Position numbers and translations under genes: made by a program
The notes under the pieces: generated by a model
What the model saw: only the letters and a program-made list of their open reading frames with translations
Database searches by the model: none
What the model was told of the DNA's origin: nothing
Shown here: positions 51,961-63,921 of the stretch, in pieces
Numbering within the stretch: the stretch's first letter is position 1
How the letters are laid out: each line of letters opens with the position of its first letter
NCBI GenBank assembly: GCA_036172665.1
Contig: CM069877.1
Coordinates: 24,887,001 to 24,951,000, forward strand
Length of the DNA stretch: 64,000 bases
Origin: Prosopocoilus inquinatus
Lineage: Eukaryota; Arthropoda; Insecta; Coleoptera; Lucanidae
Reading direction: 5' to 3'

Positions 51961-52343
51961 TTTAAAACAGATGGCATGTTTTTAATTCGGTGTTTTAAAC
52001 ATGTTTGAAACACTATGTTTTAAACAGATTGTAAACTTTCCAACCCTGGTATCGCCACAGCGTGGGTGGTACAAGCGACTCCGTGGCGCCACCGAGTGAC
52101 GCCACACAGTCGCCCGTCTGCACCGGCCCTAACACACATGAACAGAAAACAGACAATACACGGCGCACATCGGCCGCCTACCCAAATAATATCTGTTTTT
52201 TATTTATTTACCATCGAAGTAAGCCGTGAAAGTTTAGGGAAAAAGTGGTATTTATGTAAGTAATTAAACTTTCACAATGAAAGTCATTTTGATTTTGAAT
52301 TTAAGGTTACTGCGAATGAACCAATGTTAATATTTTCTTTTCG

Positions 52344-52640
52344 TCACAAGGTGTATTTTTCATTTTTCAAATTATATTGCCAAATTAATCGTTGCAAATC
52401 TTTTCTAAACATGTAATTTAAAAATTTGTCCGTAGCAGTACGTTTGTTAGCAGAAGAAATTTTCAATTCATCTCGTTTTTTCGTCAATATATCCCCTATT
52501 CTGACACCTACAATAAGTATTTCTAAACGAAAAATACGCTTACAAATTTGAAGTATTGTACTCATGGCAAAAATTTCCTCTAATCTTTCATCCTGCGTCT
52601 TACAATTTTCACCATTTTGAATTTGTTATATAAATAATTT
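52344..52640 (-). other. Unidentified open frame
   Basis: The minus strand is open from about 52,632 (IQNGENCKTQDERLEEIF) through MSTILQICKRIFRLEILIVG to LIWQYNLKNEKYTL-stop. No domain recognised. It may be an exon or the C-terminus of a lost transposon gene, or chance. Confidence 0.2.
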
Positions 52641-52673
52641 ATTATTTTTAATTAATTATTTATATAACAAATT
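52620..52673. repeat. Short AT-rich hairpin
   Basis: AATTTGTTATATAAATAATT pairs perfectly with AATTATTTATATAACAAATT across a 14-base loop. Confidence 0.75.
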
Positions 52674-54233
52674 GCCTTGTAGAATTAACGTAGGTACTAG
52701 ATGAAAACGGATATGTCGTAAAGTTGCGAGTTGACAACACCGGTTGATCTATCTGATTTGAAGTGTCACATTTTGGCATATGTTATAACGACATGAAATT
52801 AATTTGTCTAATTTTATTTTAATAGCCAACCTAATAAAATAAAATCACGACCTACTTGATGGTAAATAAATAAAAACAGATAATCAGGGGTATTCTGTAA
52901 CACTGATATGCATATCAATTGATACGGTCTTCAATAACTGAAGAGAATTTGTTACGATTTCATAACATTTCACGTCGATTGCCGACCGCAAATTGAAGAG
53001 AGATGCGTATTAACTCGACATCACACTTGAAACGGATTGCAAGTTGTTACGAAACTATTTACAGAATACCAATTTTGCAAGGTCTCTTGAAACGTAGCAA
53101 TATCAAGTCCACATCAGTGTTACAGAATAGACCCCATTATGTTATTCACGAGCCGTCGCTACCTCGTTCCCACCAAAATTCCTAAAATATAAAGGTTGCC
53201 CAAGTTTTCGCGTATGCGCACATTTCTATTACGTAACTGGTCCACGTTTTTATTTATATTTTGTGCATTTCTGCAAAGCTATAAACTAATGTTAAATTAT
53301 GGAAACAGAGCAGAATATTGCAATTAAAATCGATAATAAAGCTACCCAAGGAGTCTAACAAGAAACTAGTTAAAATTGAAACGATAGATTGTTAGGCTAG
53401 AGTTAGAGACATTCAACGGTCATCAGCGTTTATATACTTTTTTAAGAACCGTTTTACATACTAATTTAATAAATAATAAGAGATGTAAAGTGAAAATAAA
53501 GAAAATAAAATTATGATTTGTCTTAAACATGATTAATATTTTTTCTAAGCAATATACTTATAAAGGGAGTAGAAATGAAATGAGCAAAAGTTTTTTACTA
53601 AACGTCATGAAAATGCAAAGAAGCCTGATGTGTTGAAGATACAATAAATTATAAAATTAAATGCCTGGAATTAGTGTGCCTTTAATTGTTTGAAAGTGGC
53701 AGAATTACGAGCCCACGGAATGCACATGGAATGTCAACATGATGTTTAAGGGGTACAGGAAATTTGCATTAAAAGCATTCAAGGTATGCATAAACAAGTA
53801 CTAATTTTGTTAGATTTCTCTGAAAGTCATATAATTTACAGAACAGATTAATAATATGGAAAGAATCGGAGGAAATCTGGATGTTCAGTACACTGACAAA
53901 TAGATGAATACCAGTATTCTCGGATCACATCGGTTCATGCAGTACTAGTACTCTTATAATAAAATCACATTTTCCATTACGCTTAAAAAAATTGCTGATG
54001 AAGTGAAATGAAGAGGATCGTACGTGCTGACTGCAGTGTTCTTACTAAAGATTTTAGAGTTTATGGACATTAATATTCCTTTTTAGAAAATTTGAAGGAC
54101 TTTCTTGCTTCTGCAACGCATATTTAAAACTGTATTAGAAATGCTGTTAATATTTAGTTTAAACCAGGATTTTATTAAGAAAATAAAATCTGCAGTATTA
54201 TTGGTTGTTTCATTTTAAGGATAATAGTAATAA
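52674..54233. other. Intron 1 DNA, unannotated
   Basis: AT-rich with no exon, terminal repeats or long frame that I can support. Confidence 0.4.
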
Positions 54234-54574
54234 TTACTTTAGTTTATTTTGACATACTAAACTATCTGAACAAACCTTTTGCTTTTCTTTTAAATTTAAA
54301 GTAGGTACGGCATTTGCTTTTAATATTAATCTACACGGTTTATTTAGTAGTTCAGATTTTAAGTCTCGCTCAAAACCTTTCGGATTAAATTTTAATGAAC
54401 AGATACAGGCATTTCTTAAATTAATTTTATCTGCCCGTTTGCATCTCGATATCCAAATTTTTCTTAATTCATCCTCTTTCGGAAAACGAAATAACGCCAC
54501 ATTTTTTTGTTTTTTTTTGTTCTCCTTCAAATCAAATATGCACACTTATACCACAATTTGAAGACATCTCTATC
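54234..54574 (-). pseudogene. THAP domain remnant
   Basis: The minus-strand frame reads VALFRFPKEDELRKIWISRC, NACICSLKFNPKGFERDL and CRLILKANAVPTLNL, the spacing and the closing AVPTL box of a THAP zinc finger. The N-terminal Cys pair lies in another frame just upstream (ATG at about 54,565), offset by an apparent 2-bp loss in a GT repeat. The expected zinc-ligand His after CSL is Lys. THAP fingers are DNA-binding domains of P-element transposases and host regulators. This one is decayed and isolated. Confidence 0.7.
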
Positions 54575-56174
54575 TCTAATTACAAATATCACTAAATTAA
54601 AAATTATTATAAAATATACATCATATAAACCATATAAAATAATAACGGACCTCTTAAAATTTTAAACTTTGATTTATTTCATATCCGCGCAGTAGGCGCG
54701 AGTTGTGCACTAGTGACGTCACAATAAAACCTAAAATGTTCCCCTCATCCATAAACTGCATCCAACATAGCAAGTATACAAACTTGCTCAACCTTTAACT
54801 TTAGCAACCTTGGTTCCCACAACGGTCGCCATTACCCTGAACCAACGCCAACGTCAATCAGCCCGTCTCAACAAGCAATTCCAATCGCTCTCTAAGCCGC
54901 TGTAACGACCTTCGCCGGCGTCTCAACAGACTGTTGCCACCCTGTTGTCGTACTATGAAAACAGCTGATCATCGTCCGGACCAAACGCCGACACCGCGCC
55001 AAAACTCCATCGCCGACACAGACACTCTGGGGCCTTACTCCCGAGTTCACTCGAATAAAAGCGCATGCGAAAACGACGTCACTTTCTCTCGAAAACTAAA
55101 AATACTATTCTGGAAAGTTGTATAAATTCGCATGACAATTGAGTTAACGCCGGTCAACGGTCGTGTTAACAAATTTCCTCCCTCTTCAATCTCCCTTTAA
55201 TTTATTGTTTACATTTTATTACAAGTGTATTAAATATCAATTAAGATGATTTTTTATGAAATCGTTAGCCTTGAAGAAAATGAAAAAGCAGCGCAATAAC
55301 CGGACAAAAAATTCAGGAAACAAGAAAATGCATTAGAATTATCTCATACGCAATTTACTAATTGATTTCACGTTTCAAACTAATACTTATTCATTTTTGA
55401 CAGCGCTTGATGTGGTGTCACCTTTCTTCGCGCTAGATGTGCTTTTAGTTCGGTCGCCGCATCGTCGTATTTCTTCGCGCATCGCATAAGTATGTGTACT
55501 TCCACACTACGATGTCAAGAGGGTTGTATAAATTCCGCTGAACGTCCCTCCAATCTAGGCTGCGTTGACGCTGGTACGCCGCGTAAACCGTCCATTGCCG
55601 CTGTTCCGATCTCAATCGCATGTACATTTACCAGAACTTTTACAACTCTGTAGACATCGCCGTTTGTATTCTTGGAGGTGTCTTTCGTCGCGTTTCAGTG
55701 TGCTATGTGTGTGACAGCCTTAAACTTATAATGTAATGTTTTTCTTTTGTGACGTCAGTTGTGCCTTGCTTGCTTGTGATAAATAAAAAATTGCGGTTAA
55801 CAAATAAATCATCTCCTTTGTGCCGAATTAGAATAAATTTTTCCATGCTTGATTAGAAAATGTGAAGTTTCTACGGGGTGGAAAGTTTCAAACCCAAATA
55901 TAGCAAACTTGAATTTAAAACTAATTACGTTTCTGCAGATTACTGCTCGCCACTTGAAGATACAAAAATGATACACATGAAAAAGAATTAAATGAATTTT
56001 CGATTAAGATTTACCGCCGGCGGATGTTTAGCCACACCGATTATCTTATTTATACACACTAATGAATCACAGAGAGAAATAAAATCAAGGTCACAATTTC
56101 TTAATATGGCAAGAGAAGTAAGGGCATTTTTATCACCTCTGAAAATAAAACAAGTATACATTATCGAAACTTAC
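54575..56174. other. Intron 1 DNA, 5' part
   Basis: Includes a less AT-rich stretch (54,780-55,130 and 55,380-55,700). Short frames there have no recognised motif and no exon could be defended. Confidence 0.4.
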
Positions 56175-56385
56175 TGGTTTTTGGTAAATCCTCACTTTTG
56201 TTTGGGATTGGGTAGGCCCAATCGATCGCCGAATTGATTTCGCTTTCTCCTGCGAAACACATAATTTCTCCATTTTTTACAAGTTGCTTTAAATCCGGAA
56301 TAACAACACTTTCAGCTTTGTATGTGTAACTCGCGATGAACAAAATTAACACCAACATCAATACCTTCACTCTCCTGCAAGACAT
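56175..56385 (-). CDS. Host gene, exon 1 with signal peptide
   Basis: Starts MSCRRVKVLMLVLILFIASY, a positively charged N-terminus and hydrophobic core typical of a signal peptide, probably cleaved near AES. It continues VVIPDLKQLVKNGEIMCFAG ... SEDLPKT. 211 coding nt end in phase 1 at a GTAAGT donor. That phase fits exon 2 at 44642-44779. The six exons found give about 371 residues of a secreted protein or receptor ectodomain. I do not recognise the family; MAM-like hints occur in exons 2 and 6. Confidence 0.75.
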
Positions 56386-57464
56386 AATCGTGAGAGAAAA
56401 TAATTTTGTTGCGTTTTAAAAATAGGCGGCGACGCAGTAACAACGCGCAAAATTTTTTGGAATTGGAAACTACGTAGGACGAGAGCTCTGGTTTGCTAAA
56501 CAACTTACTTTTCTTGAACGAGCTTGTAAAATGCGAACAGTTTCATAGTTCATCTTCTTTAATAATATGCGTGATAGTTATAAGAACGCGCGCGACCTTC
56601 GTTTAGTAGTTTACCCAAAATGAATTTCGTTGCAATAATCTATCGCCTTGTCTGAACGGAAATTATTTATACGATCATGACCGTGTGTAATTTAAATAAA
56701 AGCGTTGATGCATGCGTAAATATTTATTTCAAGAGCAATGATGCCATAGCACGTGTTTTAGTTTTATTTTAGGCTATTATAGTTGATAGTTCATGGTAAA
56801 TACATACAGCCTGTCCATTTTTCAAGTGCCACTATGGGGATCTCGCTTATCTTAAGAGATGCAAAGTTGGTTAAATTAGGACAAAGTTGCGCGTTTTCGT
56901 GCTGACTAATAATCTGAAGAGAAATTTGAAATATCTTCAATAGTTTTGAAAATATCGCAACGAAACAAAACAAACTTTCTGATTTTCGTTTTTAATTTTT
57001 TTATGCACTTTTTTATGGAGAATTTTCAATAGTTTTCAAGATGACGGAGAAACACCTGGCAACTTAATTTTTCCTTATAGACGCCATTTGAGATTTTCAG
57101 ATTACGTCTCTTTTTCCTCTTTGCAACGATGTATCACACATAATGGTCCAATATCACATTTCTGCCAAAAATTCAATTTTTCATTTTTTACGAAGAATAC
57201 TGTTGTAGTTATTTATTTTAGAAGTTTAGAATTTATGAAACTTTATGCATTCTCGGGATATCTCTGAAGCACTAGCATATTTGTTTACGTTATTAGTTTG
57301 GTAATATGATAAGGGGGCGTATTTAGTCTTGGCAGCAAAGAAACGGCTGAGACGACAGTCTCCCAAGGGCTAGCGCAGAAGGCGAAACGTGTCGGTAAAC
57401 GGGGCCACGGATGGGCCTGGTGATATGTAATTGTCGCGGTATGTTGCCGGGCATTAGCTAGAGG
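56386..57464. other. Upstream region of host gene
   Basis: The presumed 5' UTR and promoter of the minus-strand gene lie right of 56385. No clear TATA box was found. A possible GTAAGT donor near 56,507 could mark an untranslated exon. A GC-richer segment at 57,330-57,464 is unidentified. Confidence 0.35.
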
Positions 57465-60020
57465 CAGTGGCGGCTGGTGGTCAAATTTACAGGGGGGTTA
57501 TTTGGTCAATTATAAACACAAAAGACTGAGTGATACATTTAATTTAGAATGACAGTTATTAATGCGGATGGAACAAACCATCCACCATACCAGTACCCAA
57601 ATAAAATATTACCTATTAAACACTACAAGAAACATGCAAACTAATGTGTAACAGGAGGAAGTACGATATAAGAAAATATCCATAAAATACGATGTGAGAA
57701 TATACTAACTACAAAAATAATGAATTACAGAATTACTCAAAAACAAACAAAAACACAAAAAACAGAACAAAAAGGTATTAACTAAAAAGGAATTATGTGT
57801 ACATGGTTACGTACTTAAACAGTTTTGAACTGCAGGTTTATTCTTCTGTCCTTACTACTTGCAAAGTGGTCAATAACAAGTTCATTGAAATTTTCAATAT
57901 TCTTAATGAAGGACTTCTCTACGCTTAGCATGGCCAACGCGGACAATCTTTCTTGTCCCATGGTGTTGCGCAAAAATGTTTTAATCCTCTTCAATGTAGA
58001 AAAGCACCGTTCACTCTCGACTGTTGTCATGGGCAACGTACACAGTATATTTAATAACTTAACACTTTCCGAAAATGTATCGCAAAGATTGTTATTAATA
58101 AATAGTTGGAGAATTGCAATAGCTCCAGCACTTTCACGAAAATCAGGGCGCTCATAAATTACGTCTAGTTCAGTTTTTAATTTTAAGTTATTAATAGAAG
58201 GAAATGATGCTTTAACCAGTTCTAAATATGGGTTGGAAATTTTGTTTTATACTCTTCAAACTGTTAATTGAAAAAAAGTTGCGATATTATTAAGTGGTCA
58301 CTAAAGCTGAAACGGTTACTAATTTCAGAAACTATTATATCACACACTTCCAGAGACATACGACGTTTAGAATTTTCGTTTCTCTGTCTTTTAGTTCTGG
58401 CGCTGACTGCGGACGTTTCAGATACTTGCAAAGGTGCTTCGTTCAAAATTTTATTTCTCAAGTTTTCTATTGACGTTTTGAAAGAAGCTATGCAGTTTTT
58501 AACTGATATCACATCAATCCTACGTTTCTGAAGTTGATTAAAGAGAATCTCACAATTAGGCATTATCAGATGAAAAAAGTTCAGCCAATATAAAAAATCT
58601 TCGCTTTGTAAAAAAGTTTTTAAACCAACGGCATGGTTAATGGTGTTAGAGTCTTCTTCAGTAGCAATTATTTTCTCTAAACAAGCTAGGATGTCATGTT
58701 GATATAAAAATACTGTTTCCACACAACGTGTGTTAAAATACCACCTTGTCGGTGCAGCTCTAGGTAAACGAACTTTAACAAATTCAGCAAGAACTGCTGT
58801 TCGTTTCGGAGATCGACTAAAAAATGTTGAAAAGCCATGCAAATTAGCGAAAAATATTTTAATGTTTCTATCTTGACTTGCCGCTTTCTGCAGAATTAAA
58901 TTTAGTTGATGTGCATAACAATGTATGAAATTTGCGGTCGGATATTGTTGCTTAATTTTTGTTTGCACACCTCCTAACCTGCCACTCATAGTAGAGGCTC
59001 CATCATAGCTTTGTGCAATTAATTTTTCTGGTGTTTGATTTATTCCTAAATTTTCCAATTCTTTAATTATTACTTGTGTCAGGATTTCAGCATTAGTGCC
59101 TAGAGGATTTACAAATTTTAAAAACCTTTCATGAACAATACCTCTTAATACATAACGTATTACAAAAACCATTTGAGTTTTATTCGAGCTATCGGTAGTT
59201 TCGTCTACTTGTATAGCGACAAAATCCGCTAATTTAATTTCAATTTTAATTTTTTCTTGGGCGACCGCTAGCATCGACTCAAGTAATTCATTTTGTATGG
59301 TTTTGGATGTACCCTTGAAAACGGTAGTCTTCTCTAAATATTCTTTAAAAATCGAGTCCAGCTCCGAAATGAAGTCTACCAGTCCCCGAAATACACCTGG
59401 GTTTTCAGAGGTCAGAGTCTCGTCGTGCCCTCGCAGCGCTAACTCGAATGCACCGCAAAATTTAACACAGTCTATTAATTTGCACAAAATGTATCTATTT
59501 TTTGACACGGTTTCGTTAAAATCTTTTACAGATTGCCTATATGCACCGTCCAGTTGTGATCGAATATCAACACGCCCGACTGTAGCATAATCCACTGAAC
59601 TTTTCATGTGGTCTGCTGATACAGAATGTTTTTTAATTTTTTCTTTTAAATGTTTCAAATCGGTAACCTCGTGTTTACACCACAGCGAATCATCAGAGAA
59701 AATCAAGCACACGTAACAATAAAATGCATTACTTACTTCACATCCACAAATCCATTCCGCTAGATCGTACATACACATCCGGAAATTGCGATGCACCTCT
59801 TTGTTTTTGTCTTTGCTAGTTTGTCTGATTTGCAGTTGTGGACAAGGACGACCACTTTCTTTAAAATCCAAACGTCTTTCAAAATTTAAACTGTTGCTAG
59901 CTTTAAGTTCTTTTATTCTTTGAACTATCGAAACCGACATAATTGGAATTTAAAATCCAAACAGTGTACACAAACTTTCTCTTGATTCCAACTACCACAC
60001 CACTTGGCAGAAATGCAAGT
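57465..60020 (-). mobile_element. hAT element (ZMYM1-like), 5' end lost
   Basis: The left end CAGTGGCGGCTGGTGG (57465-57480) is a typical hAT terminus and is followed by 3' UTR and transposase on the minus strand. The opposite terminus was not found before or after the MITE at 60029, so the 5' end seems truncated or diverged. Confidence 0.75.
57815..59940 (-). pseudogene. hAT transposase, ZMYM1/TTF-finger type, nearly complete
   Basis: Frame 58264-59940 (558 codons) has the TTF-type zinc finger (CMYDLAEWICGCEVSNAFYC, HLKEKIKKHSVSADHMKS), a DUF4371-like region, and the RNase-H-like core with VDETTDSS (first Asp), AQSYDGASTMSG (second Asp), HCYAHQLNL and RAAPTRW. An in-frame TAA at 58264 and one frameshift near 58,240 interrupt it. 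It then continues to the C-terminal dimerisation domain in 57815-58036, TTVESERCFSTLKRIKTFLR, with the third catalytic acid (Glu). With only two lesions, decay is recent. The protein cut and pasted its own element. Confidence 0.9.
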
Positions 60021-60028
60021 CTACAATA

Positions 60029-60457
60029 GGTGAATTTTCGCCATACTTGATTCTATAACCAGTATTAACCCAGTAGGTTAACCCCTATCATTCGAAAGTT
60101 ATAACTTTTGCAGTGATGGCGAAAATGGTGCCGGTACGGTACGGTAATAACTGAGGTGTAATTCTAAAAAAAGATGAATTTAGAAAATTAATCCCAACAA
60201 TTTAGGAATTATTTTTAATAATGATGTTCAAATATACATTTTTATCACTTTATTTTGTACAGTAGGGATTGACAGTTCCGGTTTTCAATTACCTATGTTC
60301 ATTACCTACCTCGCGACCTAGGTAACAGATTTCTGTTACCGAGTAACAGCAATGACGTATTCGATGACGTCAAACAACATTAGTCTGACATGGCCAAAAT
60401 GACAAAAGTAATCGGTTCCAATTACCGGTTAAAACAAGTAGCTGGCGAAAATTCACC
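60029..60457. mobile_element. MITE with GGTGAATTTTCGCCA ends
   Basis: GGTGAATTTTCGCCA (60029) and TGGCGAAAATTCACC (ending 60457) are perfect 15-bp inverted ends with TA on each side, so Tc1/mariner-type targeting. 429 bp. The interior includes the palindrome GGTAACAGATTTCTGTTACC near 60,321. Confidence 0.78.
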
Positions 60458-61229
60458 TAATAATTGACCAAAATTAGTGAATAGCTTTAATTAAATTGAA
60501 CAGTACGTACTTATCTAGGCTAGGAACATCTTTGACATTGCAGTGTGGTATGTACATACACAACATGATCTCATTTAAAAACACAACTAAACGCCCATAA
60601 TTTGAAACGTAAAAAATCACCGAACAGTAGTCACTAGACATATGTAAATAACCTATATTGGACAATAAGCAGCACATGCGGTGCTGATTTCTATTTTACA
60701 GCTAACGCTTTACCATGCGGTAACTACAGATGGTGCGAATAGTTAAGCTTCTACCACAGACAACAACTAAAGCAGACGTTCCACCTATATGCACCTTTAT
60801 GCACCCCATTAAATCGAAAATTGTCTACAACTAAACTAGGTGTCACTGTCGTCAGTTGTAGATACAGTAAGTCTGTGAAGTAGTCAACAGGTCTTTTATT
60901 CTTCTGGTCTACACAACCCACCATTACAGTTCAATTTCCGCCAAGCAATGACGACTTGTTCCGAATAGGCACGATCACTGTATTTTTGTAGTATTTGTAA
61001 ACATTACATTTCACACATCTCGACATTCGCAACCTGAGAACGAGAATCATAAGATTGTAAATAATTTTAGCAAATTTTGTATAATCATATTTAATGCATA
61101 CGCTGAAGGAAATTTAAATTGAGTTGCAATTACATAGAAGTTAGAACTTAAAAATATACTTCTGCATAATCTACATGTGAGGGTGTGACATAAACAATGA
61201 TCTGGTATGGGGTGGATGGGATGTAGAGT
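60458..61229. other. Unannotated DNA
   Basis: No supported gene or repeat. Confidence 0.4.
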
Positions 61230-61510
61230 GTAGTGATGCGACGAGTCGCTGTTTTTAAGAATCGAGTCGACTCGAATACTTTTATAAAAGAATCGAGTCT
61301 TGACTCGAGTCAAGAGACTCGAGTCCAGATCAAAAGACTCGAGTACTTGGCTGAAAATCGCCGTTTAAAAGAATCGAGTCGACTCGAGTCAATTGACTCG
61401 AGTTCAGATAAAAGTACTCGAGTACTCGAATTGAACTCGAGACTCGCCGTTTTAAAGAATGTAATAAACTTGAACTTTTTTATAAAAAATACGAGTTTTG
61501 ACTCGCGTCC
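61230..61510. repeat. Cluster of ACTCGAGT-type palindromes
   Basis: At least nine CTCGAG/ACTCGAGT-like sites and several AAGAATCGAGTCGACTCGA units repeat irregularly, in units of roughly 60-90 bp (AAGAATCGAGTC at about 61258, 61290, 61370). No reading frame has support. Confidence 0.75.
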
Positions 61511-62693
61511 ACATTAAAAGTTTCGAACATTTAACTGAACCCGGAAATATGAGTACTCATGACGTTACTTTTTTACTGTTAGTAGAATCGATAAATTAAA
61601 AGTGCAGTGTTTTTGTTTACATTTTTAACGTAATCAACACTCTATTTTAGATACGTTATCAAAATATGTAAAATGTAACTTTTAGGAATTTGTTTGAATC
61701 AAGAAATTATTAAGAAAAAATTAAACAAGTATCGATCGGAAACCCAAATGACTGATTCCGTTTGGAACCGCATCAAGATATTTCCTATGCCGACGTTTTG
61801 CTCTTCATTGCAGAAGAAATTCCTCAGAGCTGCTAATGGTGTTCTATTGCTTCCCGTCAGTTTCAACGACTAGGAAAAAGCTGCAGCCAGCAATATCAGT
61901 CCTGAGGAGGTTCTTCTACAATGAAGGGCGAAATGACGGCAGTGGAAGAAATAGTAATGACGTGTTTTCAACCGGTAGCTAATTCAATCATGGATGACGG
62001 CCGTAGAAGCATTCATGTTAAACTCGCAACATATTTTTTTTTAATTAAGAAAGATTCCTAATTCCAACAATTTGTAGTTTGTCTTTATTTGGTTTCTTAC
62101 TTTTCATGATATTTGAACTTGAAATTATTAGGGTTTGATTTATTTTTATTAATTTATTTTATAACGTACGGAGGAGATTGATAGGGCAGCTGTAGAAGAT
62201 CAAAATAAAGCTTTTCTGTTAATTAGTTTTTGACCAAAACCCTAAAAAAGTTACAGTTAAGTTTCTTAATTTCTTCTTTAATCGACACAAAAGTGAAATA
62301 TCCGTAACATTTACGCGACTAGATTTTTTTAAAATACCAAAATTTAAAACGTAAAATATTACTACAGGTAGTAACTTTTACTTGTTAATTAATTTCACAT
62401 TAAACTCTTGTAACTTTCTAGTTACTGATTTTTACTTAAAGTTTATTAAGAAAAAGTCTTTAATTCGATCTTCTCTATAATGTTAATTTGCTCTAACTGT
62501 TAACGTTTTGTCTGTTAATTACAATTAGCTTCTGTTACGCATTAAAAGCTCTTTTTAATGCAAAGGTCTACTAAAATAAATATACATTTAAATATCGTAA
62601 AAAAATGAAAATGCAAATAAACAAAACAACATACACATGTAACTATATTTCGAATTAGGAATTATTTTTCTTAATCCAAGAAAATATGTAGAG
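61511..62693. other. Unannotated DNA
   Basis: A GC-richer stretch at 61,740-62,030 has no frame I recognise; the rest is AT-rich. Confidence 0.4.
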
Positions 62694-63256
62694 TAAAGTC
62701 AGCATACATACATATGTGGAATAGACCGGCTAATATGGAATACCTAGTATTTTTGAAATAAGAAGCGACATCTGTTAAACGACTCTGGCATTAACATGAG
62801 CTTCAGTGTTATAGGTTGTTACTACAGAGGTTCTTAGCTGGTAAGACTGCATAACTTTACAGTACATGATTTTGTGAATTTATCGTTTTGGAAGTTTTCG
62901 CGCGGTACGAGAAAAATGTATTTTGGCGTATTTTTTAAAATAAAAGTGTTTTTTTACACCAAAGTTAGTTTGTTATAGTGTAGATTAATACAACAGTTGA
63001 TATTTTACCTTATTAATTCAAAGTATTGCACATTTTCTCTTATTTCATGTCACCCCAACTGACTATTCCATATTATCCGCCATTTTAAATAATATCATGA
63101 AAATGCAGTTTTTTAAATTTGTTTCAGAATTTGTATTATATACAACCGCTGGAAAACAACATAAAGTATTTTTAATTAAAATATCTGAGTATTTAGTATC
63201 TTAGTTCAGAATTTATGATGGCCCAAAGAATGGATATTCCATATATGCCGACTTTA
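62694..63256. mobile_element. MITE with TAAAGTCRGCATA ends
   Basis: TAAAGTCAGCATACATACAT (62694) and, inverted, TAAAGTCGGCATATATGGAA (ending 63256). 563 bp, non-coding. Confidence 0.55.
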
Positions 63257-63487
63257 CAGTTGAAAGCAAAAAAAGTAGACAAATTACAGTTTCCTATAAT
63301 TATTCTTTCTGAAAATGGAAGTGATTAAAGACGACTTCATAAATAACTTTAAAAAAATTTAAAATCTTTCAAAATTAACAAGTATAAAACTGTGGTAAAA
63401 TCTATGAATTCGGCTTTACTCTACAGCATTTTGAGGAAGAATAATTACAGGAAACAGTAATTTGTCTACTTTTTTTGTTTTCAACTG
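63257..63487. mobile_element. MITE with about 50-bp inverted ends
   Basis: CAGTTGAAAGCAAAAAAAGT (63257) and, inverted, CAGTTGAAAACAAAAAAAGT (ending 63487), continuing through TAGACAAATTAC. TA on both sides, 231 bp. It abuts the previous MITE at the shared TA. Confidence 0.78.
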
Positions 63488-63895
63488 TATATTGAACGTT
63501 CCTTTGAAAATAACAAAGTTCATTCTATATTTTACTTGATTTCCGAACGTCACGTGTTTTCTTTTTTAATATATTCTGGCAGTTCAGATAAATTTAAAAT
63601 TTTGTAACTATGTAATATTATTTGATATGTCTCATAATAAAGTGTGCAGGCACTGTGTAAAATAAAAAGAAAAACTTATTTACTATGTAATTTCTTTAAA
63701 AGAAAACAAAATGTAGAATATAGAGCCACAAATTATTCATTAAATGAGTATGAGTCTTCAATGTTTATTTAACAATATTTAACAGCCTTTTCAGTTACAA
63801 AAAACTGTACTCCCTTTGAAATTTTGGGACTTATTCATTTTTTATGTAATCTTTTTCATAAAATATAAAAAAAGAAAACAATGACCGCCGCCAAG
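63488..63895. other. Unannotated AT-rich DNA
   Basis: No supported feature. Confidence 0.4.
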
Positions 63896-63921
63896 CCCCC
63901 CCCCCCCCCCCCCCCCCCCCC
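63896..63921. repeat. Poly-C run (26 bases)
   Basis: Twenty-six consecutive C bases in otherwise AT-rich DNA. It may be a real mononucleotide repeat or a sequencing/assembly artefact. Confidence 0.9.
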
